In this document: positions 12,477-13,790 of the stretch, piece by piece
Layout of the letters: every line of letters starts with the position of its first letter
Position numbering within the stretch: the first letter of the stretch is position 1
Source of the DNA: Sporomusaceae bacterium
GTDB taxonomy: Bacteria; Bacillota; Negativicutes; DSM-13327
Length of the DNA stretch: 13,790 bases
Reading direction: 5' to 3'
Assembly: GCA_027492445.1 (NCBI GenBank)
Contig: JAPUES010000134.1
Coordinates: 1-13,790, forward strand
Program-made: the position numbers and the translations under genes
The notes under the pieces: model-generated
What the model saw: the letters and a program-made list of their open reading frames with translations, nothing else
The model's database searches: none
What the model was told of the DNA's origin: nothing

Positions 12477-13697
12477 TTATAGATTGCCAACATTTGTCAT
12501 AACATCAAAGAGCGGTACCATAATAGCAATAATAATAATGCCGATTACAAGACCTAATACTCCAATAATGACGGGTTCGATGATACTACTAAGGCGACTT
12601 ACGATGTCATCGACATCACTTTCGTAAAAGTCAGCAATCTTTTCCAGCATTTTATCCAAGGCACCGCTTTCCTCCCCAATGGAGACCATTTGTACCACCA
12701 TAGGGGTAAAAACTTTACTTTGTGCCAAGGTCGCTGCCAGGCCAATCCCCTCTTTAATACCGCTCTGGGCTTTATCTAAGGCTACCATCATACTACGATT
12801 GCCAATGGTTTTTTGTACTACTTCTAAGGCTGTAATGATAGGGACGCCACCAGTTAAGAGAGTACTTAAGGTGCGGCTAAAACGAGCAATGCCAATTTTA
12901 CGTGAAAGCATCCCTACAATGGGAATACTAAGAGTTAAGCCATCAATGATTTTTCTAACATCATCTCGTTGATAACCTACTTTTAGGCCATAACCACCTG
13001 CTAGTATAGCAATACCCACGAACAGACCATAGTTGCGCAGGATATCACTAATGCCAAGTAAAATACGAGTTAGTAAGGGCAGTTCCTTATTCATATTGGA
13101 AAACATTTGTACAAAGGTTGGCAAAACAAAGGTAAGGATAAAGACGACCACTAGAATTGCCATACCGCTGACGACGGTAGGATAGGTCATAGCTGATTTG
13201 ATTTTTTCATTCATTTTATGTTCTTTTTCAAAATGAACTGCTAAGCGGCCAAGGACATCATCTAATACCCCGCCTACCTCCCCTGCTTCTACCATATTAA
13301 TCATAAGTTCAGGAAAGATACGTGGATGATCACCAAGAGAACGGGATAAGGTTTCCCCTTCCTTGACTTTTTTGTACACATCCTGTAGCGCTTTTTTCAT
13401 GCGTTTGTTATCTGTTTGTTCAATTAAGACATTCAGGCAGGAGACTAAGGGTAAGCCTGCATCCACCATGGTGGAAAAAAGGCGGCAAAAAATAGATATT
13501 TCCTTCAGACTAATGCTTTTTAAGTTATCGAGTAAGGAGCTCAAGGAAGTATTACTATCTTCTTCTTTAATTTTGGTGATAAAGTAGCCTTTTTCACGAA
13601 TATGAATGGCTACGGCTTTTTCATTTTCGGCTAAAATGCTTCCTGTTTGTACTTGCCCAGCACAGTCTTTGGCAGTATAGACATAGGTTTTCGCCAT
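12477..13697 (-). CDS. pilC: Type IV pilus inner-membrane platform protein PilC
   Basis: 406 residues, the usual length for PilC/GspF. This inner-membrane protein is the rotor/platform on which PilB and PilT act. Two repeated T2SSF domains are visible (about 68-190 and 270-392), with SIFCRLFSTMVDAGLPLVSC in the first and FSRTLSTLLTGGVPIITAL in the second, plus MVEAGEVGG / MVSIGEESGAL. Membrane segments are near 168-190, 222-242 and 376-396. The ATG has AGGAGATCC upstream and lies 23 bases after the stop of the pilT-like gene. Confidence 0.96.
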   Translation of the reverse strand: MAKTYVYTAKDCAGQVQTGSILAENEKAVAIHIREKGYFITKIKEEDSNTSLSSLLDNLKSISLKEISIFCRLFSTMVDAGLPLVSCLNVLIEQTDNKRMKKALQDVYKKVKEGETLSRSLGDHPRIFPELMINMVEAGEVGGVLDDVLGRLAVHFEKEHKMNEKIKSAMTYPTVVSGMAILVVVFILTFVLPTFVQMFSNMNKELPLLTRILLGISDILRNYGLFVGIAILAGGYGLKVGYQRDDVRKIIDGLTLSIPIVGMLSRKIGIARFSRTLSTLLTGGVPIITALEVVQKTIGNRSMMVALDKAQSGIKEGIGLAATLAQSKVFTPMVVQMVSIGEESGALDKMLEKIADFYESDVDDIVSRLSSIIEPVIIGVLGLVIGIIIIAIMVPLFDVMTNVGNL

Positions 13698-13720
13698 CTA
13701 GGATCTCCTACTTTCACTTG

Positions 13721-13790
13721 TTAGCTATTAACGAGGCGGGTAAAGGTTTCTTCATCGAGAGCGCGCATTAAGGCTTCATCGTAAGATACA
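13721..13790 (-). CDS. pilT: Type IV pilus ATPase, C-terminal end (PilT-like; gene runs off the window)
   Basis: Only the last 22 codons plus the stop are present, reading VSYDEALMRALDEETFTRLV and two further residues. The pattern [I/V][S/T]xxEAxxxAxDxExFxRL is how PilT retraction ATPases end, whereas PilB extension ATPases usually end in a short ITxxEVLRVT-like tail. Its place before pilC fits a pilB-pilT-pilC order. The assignment rests on a very short segment and its context, so PilT is likely but not certain. Confidence 0.6.
   Translation of the reverse strand, partial: VSYDEALMRALDEETFTRLVNS

Noticed and set aside
1..13790. tRNA or rRNA genes, CRISPR arrays, insertion sequences or phage genes
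   Set aside because: No tRNA-like cloverleaf, regular spaced repeats, transposase or integrase motifs were seen; codon use and strand are uniform, giving no sign of recent transfer.

Overview
This window looks like chromosome from an anaerobic, low-GC, diderm Firmicute of the Negativicutes type (Sporomusa/Pelosinus-like). That placement is an inference from protein style, AT-rich codon use, Gram-positive-type ribosome binding sites and gene content; nothing here fixes the species. Every supported gene lies on the minus strand, so the biology reads from high to low coordinates.

Region A (13790 down to 6859) is the body of a type IV pilus (T4P) operon. It holds the end of a pilT-like retraction ATPase gene, pilC (inner-membrane platform), pilA (major pilin), pilD (prepilin peptidase), four minor pilin genes in GspH-I-J-K / FimT-PilV-PilW-PilX order, a ComFB-domain gene, and pilM-pilN-pilO (the inner-membrane alignment complex). 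Most genes touch or overlap, several by ATGA, which suggests coupled translation. pilA is the exception. A leader with a perfect Shine-Dalgarno sequence fused to a palindrome precedes it and a strong hairpin follows it, so the pilin message is probably handled differently from the rest. No pilP or pilQ (secretin) follows pilO.

Region B (6858 to 4904) is a 231-base spacer holding an 11-bp-stem hairpin and a 30-codon ORF with a strong ribosome binding site, whose stop overlaps the start of aroK (shikimate kinase). aroK follows the pilMNO genes here as it follows pilMNOPQ/hofMNOPQ in gammaproteobacteria. Next come a good sigma-A-type promoter, an HD-GYP protein (probable c-di-GMP phosphodiesterase) and an intrinsic terminator.

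Region C (4903 to 1610) has a promoter, a structured leader, larB and larC (two of the three nickel-pincer cofactor genes; larE is not in view) and a second HD-GYP protein of the same architecture, ending in a terminator-like hairpin.

Region D (1609 to 1) has queC and folE2, which act at different steps of preQ0/queuosine (7-deazaguanine) synthesis, then the first 25 codons of a YdjC/ChbG/HpnK-type carbohydrate deacetylase gene.

The T4P genes build and retract a surface fibre. The two HD-GYP proteins and the ComFB protein (a family recently linked to cyclic dinucleotide binding) suggest that c-di-nucleotide signalling is wired into this locus. The lar, que and aroK genes are housekeeping or cofactor genes. 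The most unusual features are regulatory: the small ORF coupled to aroK, the larB leader whose Shine-Dalgarno can be paired away, the pilA leader, and a G9/G6 tract inside the active-site codons of pilD.
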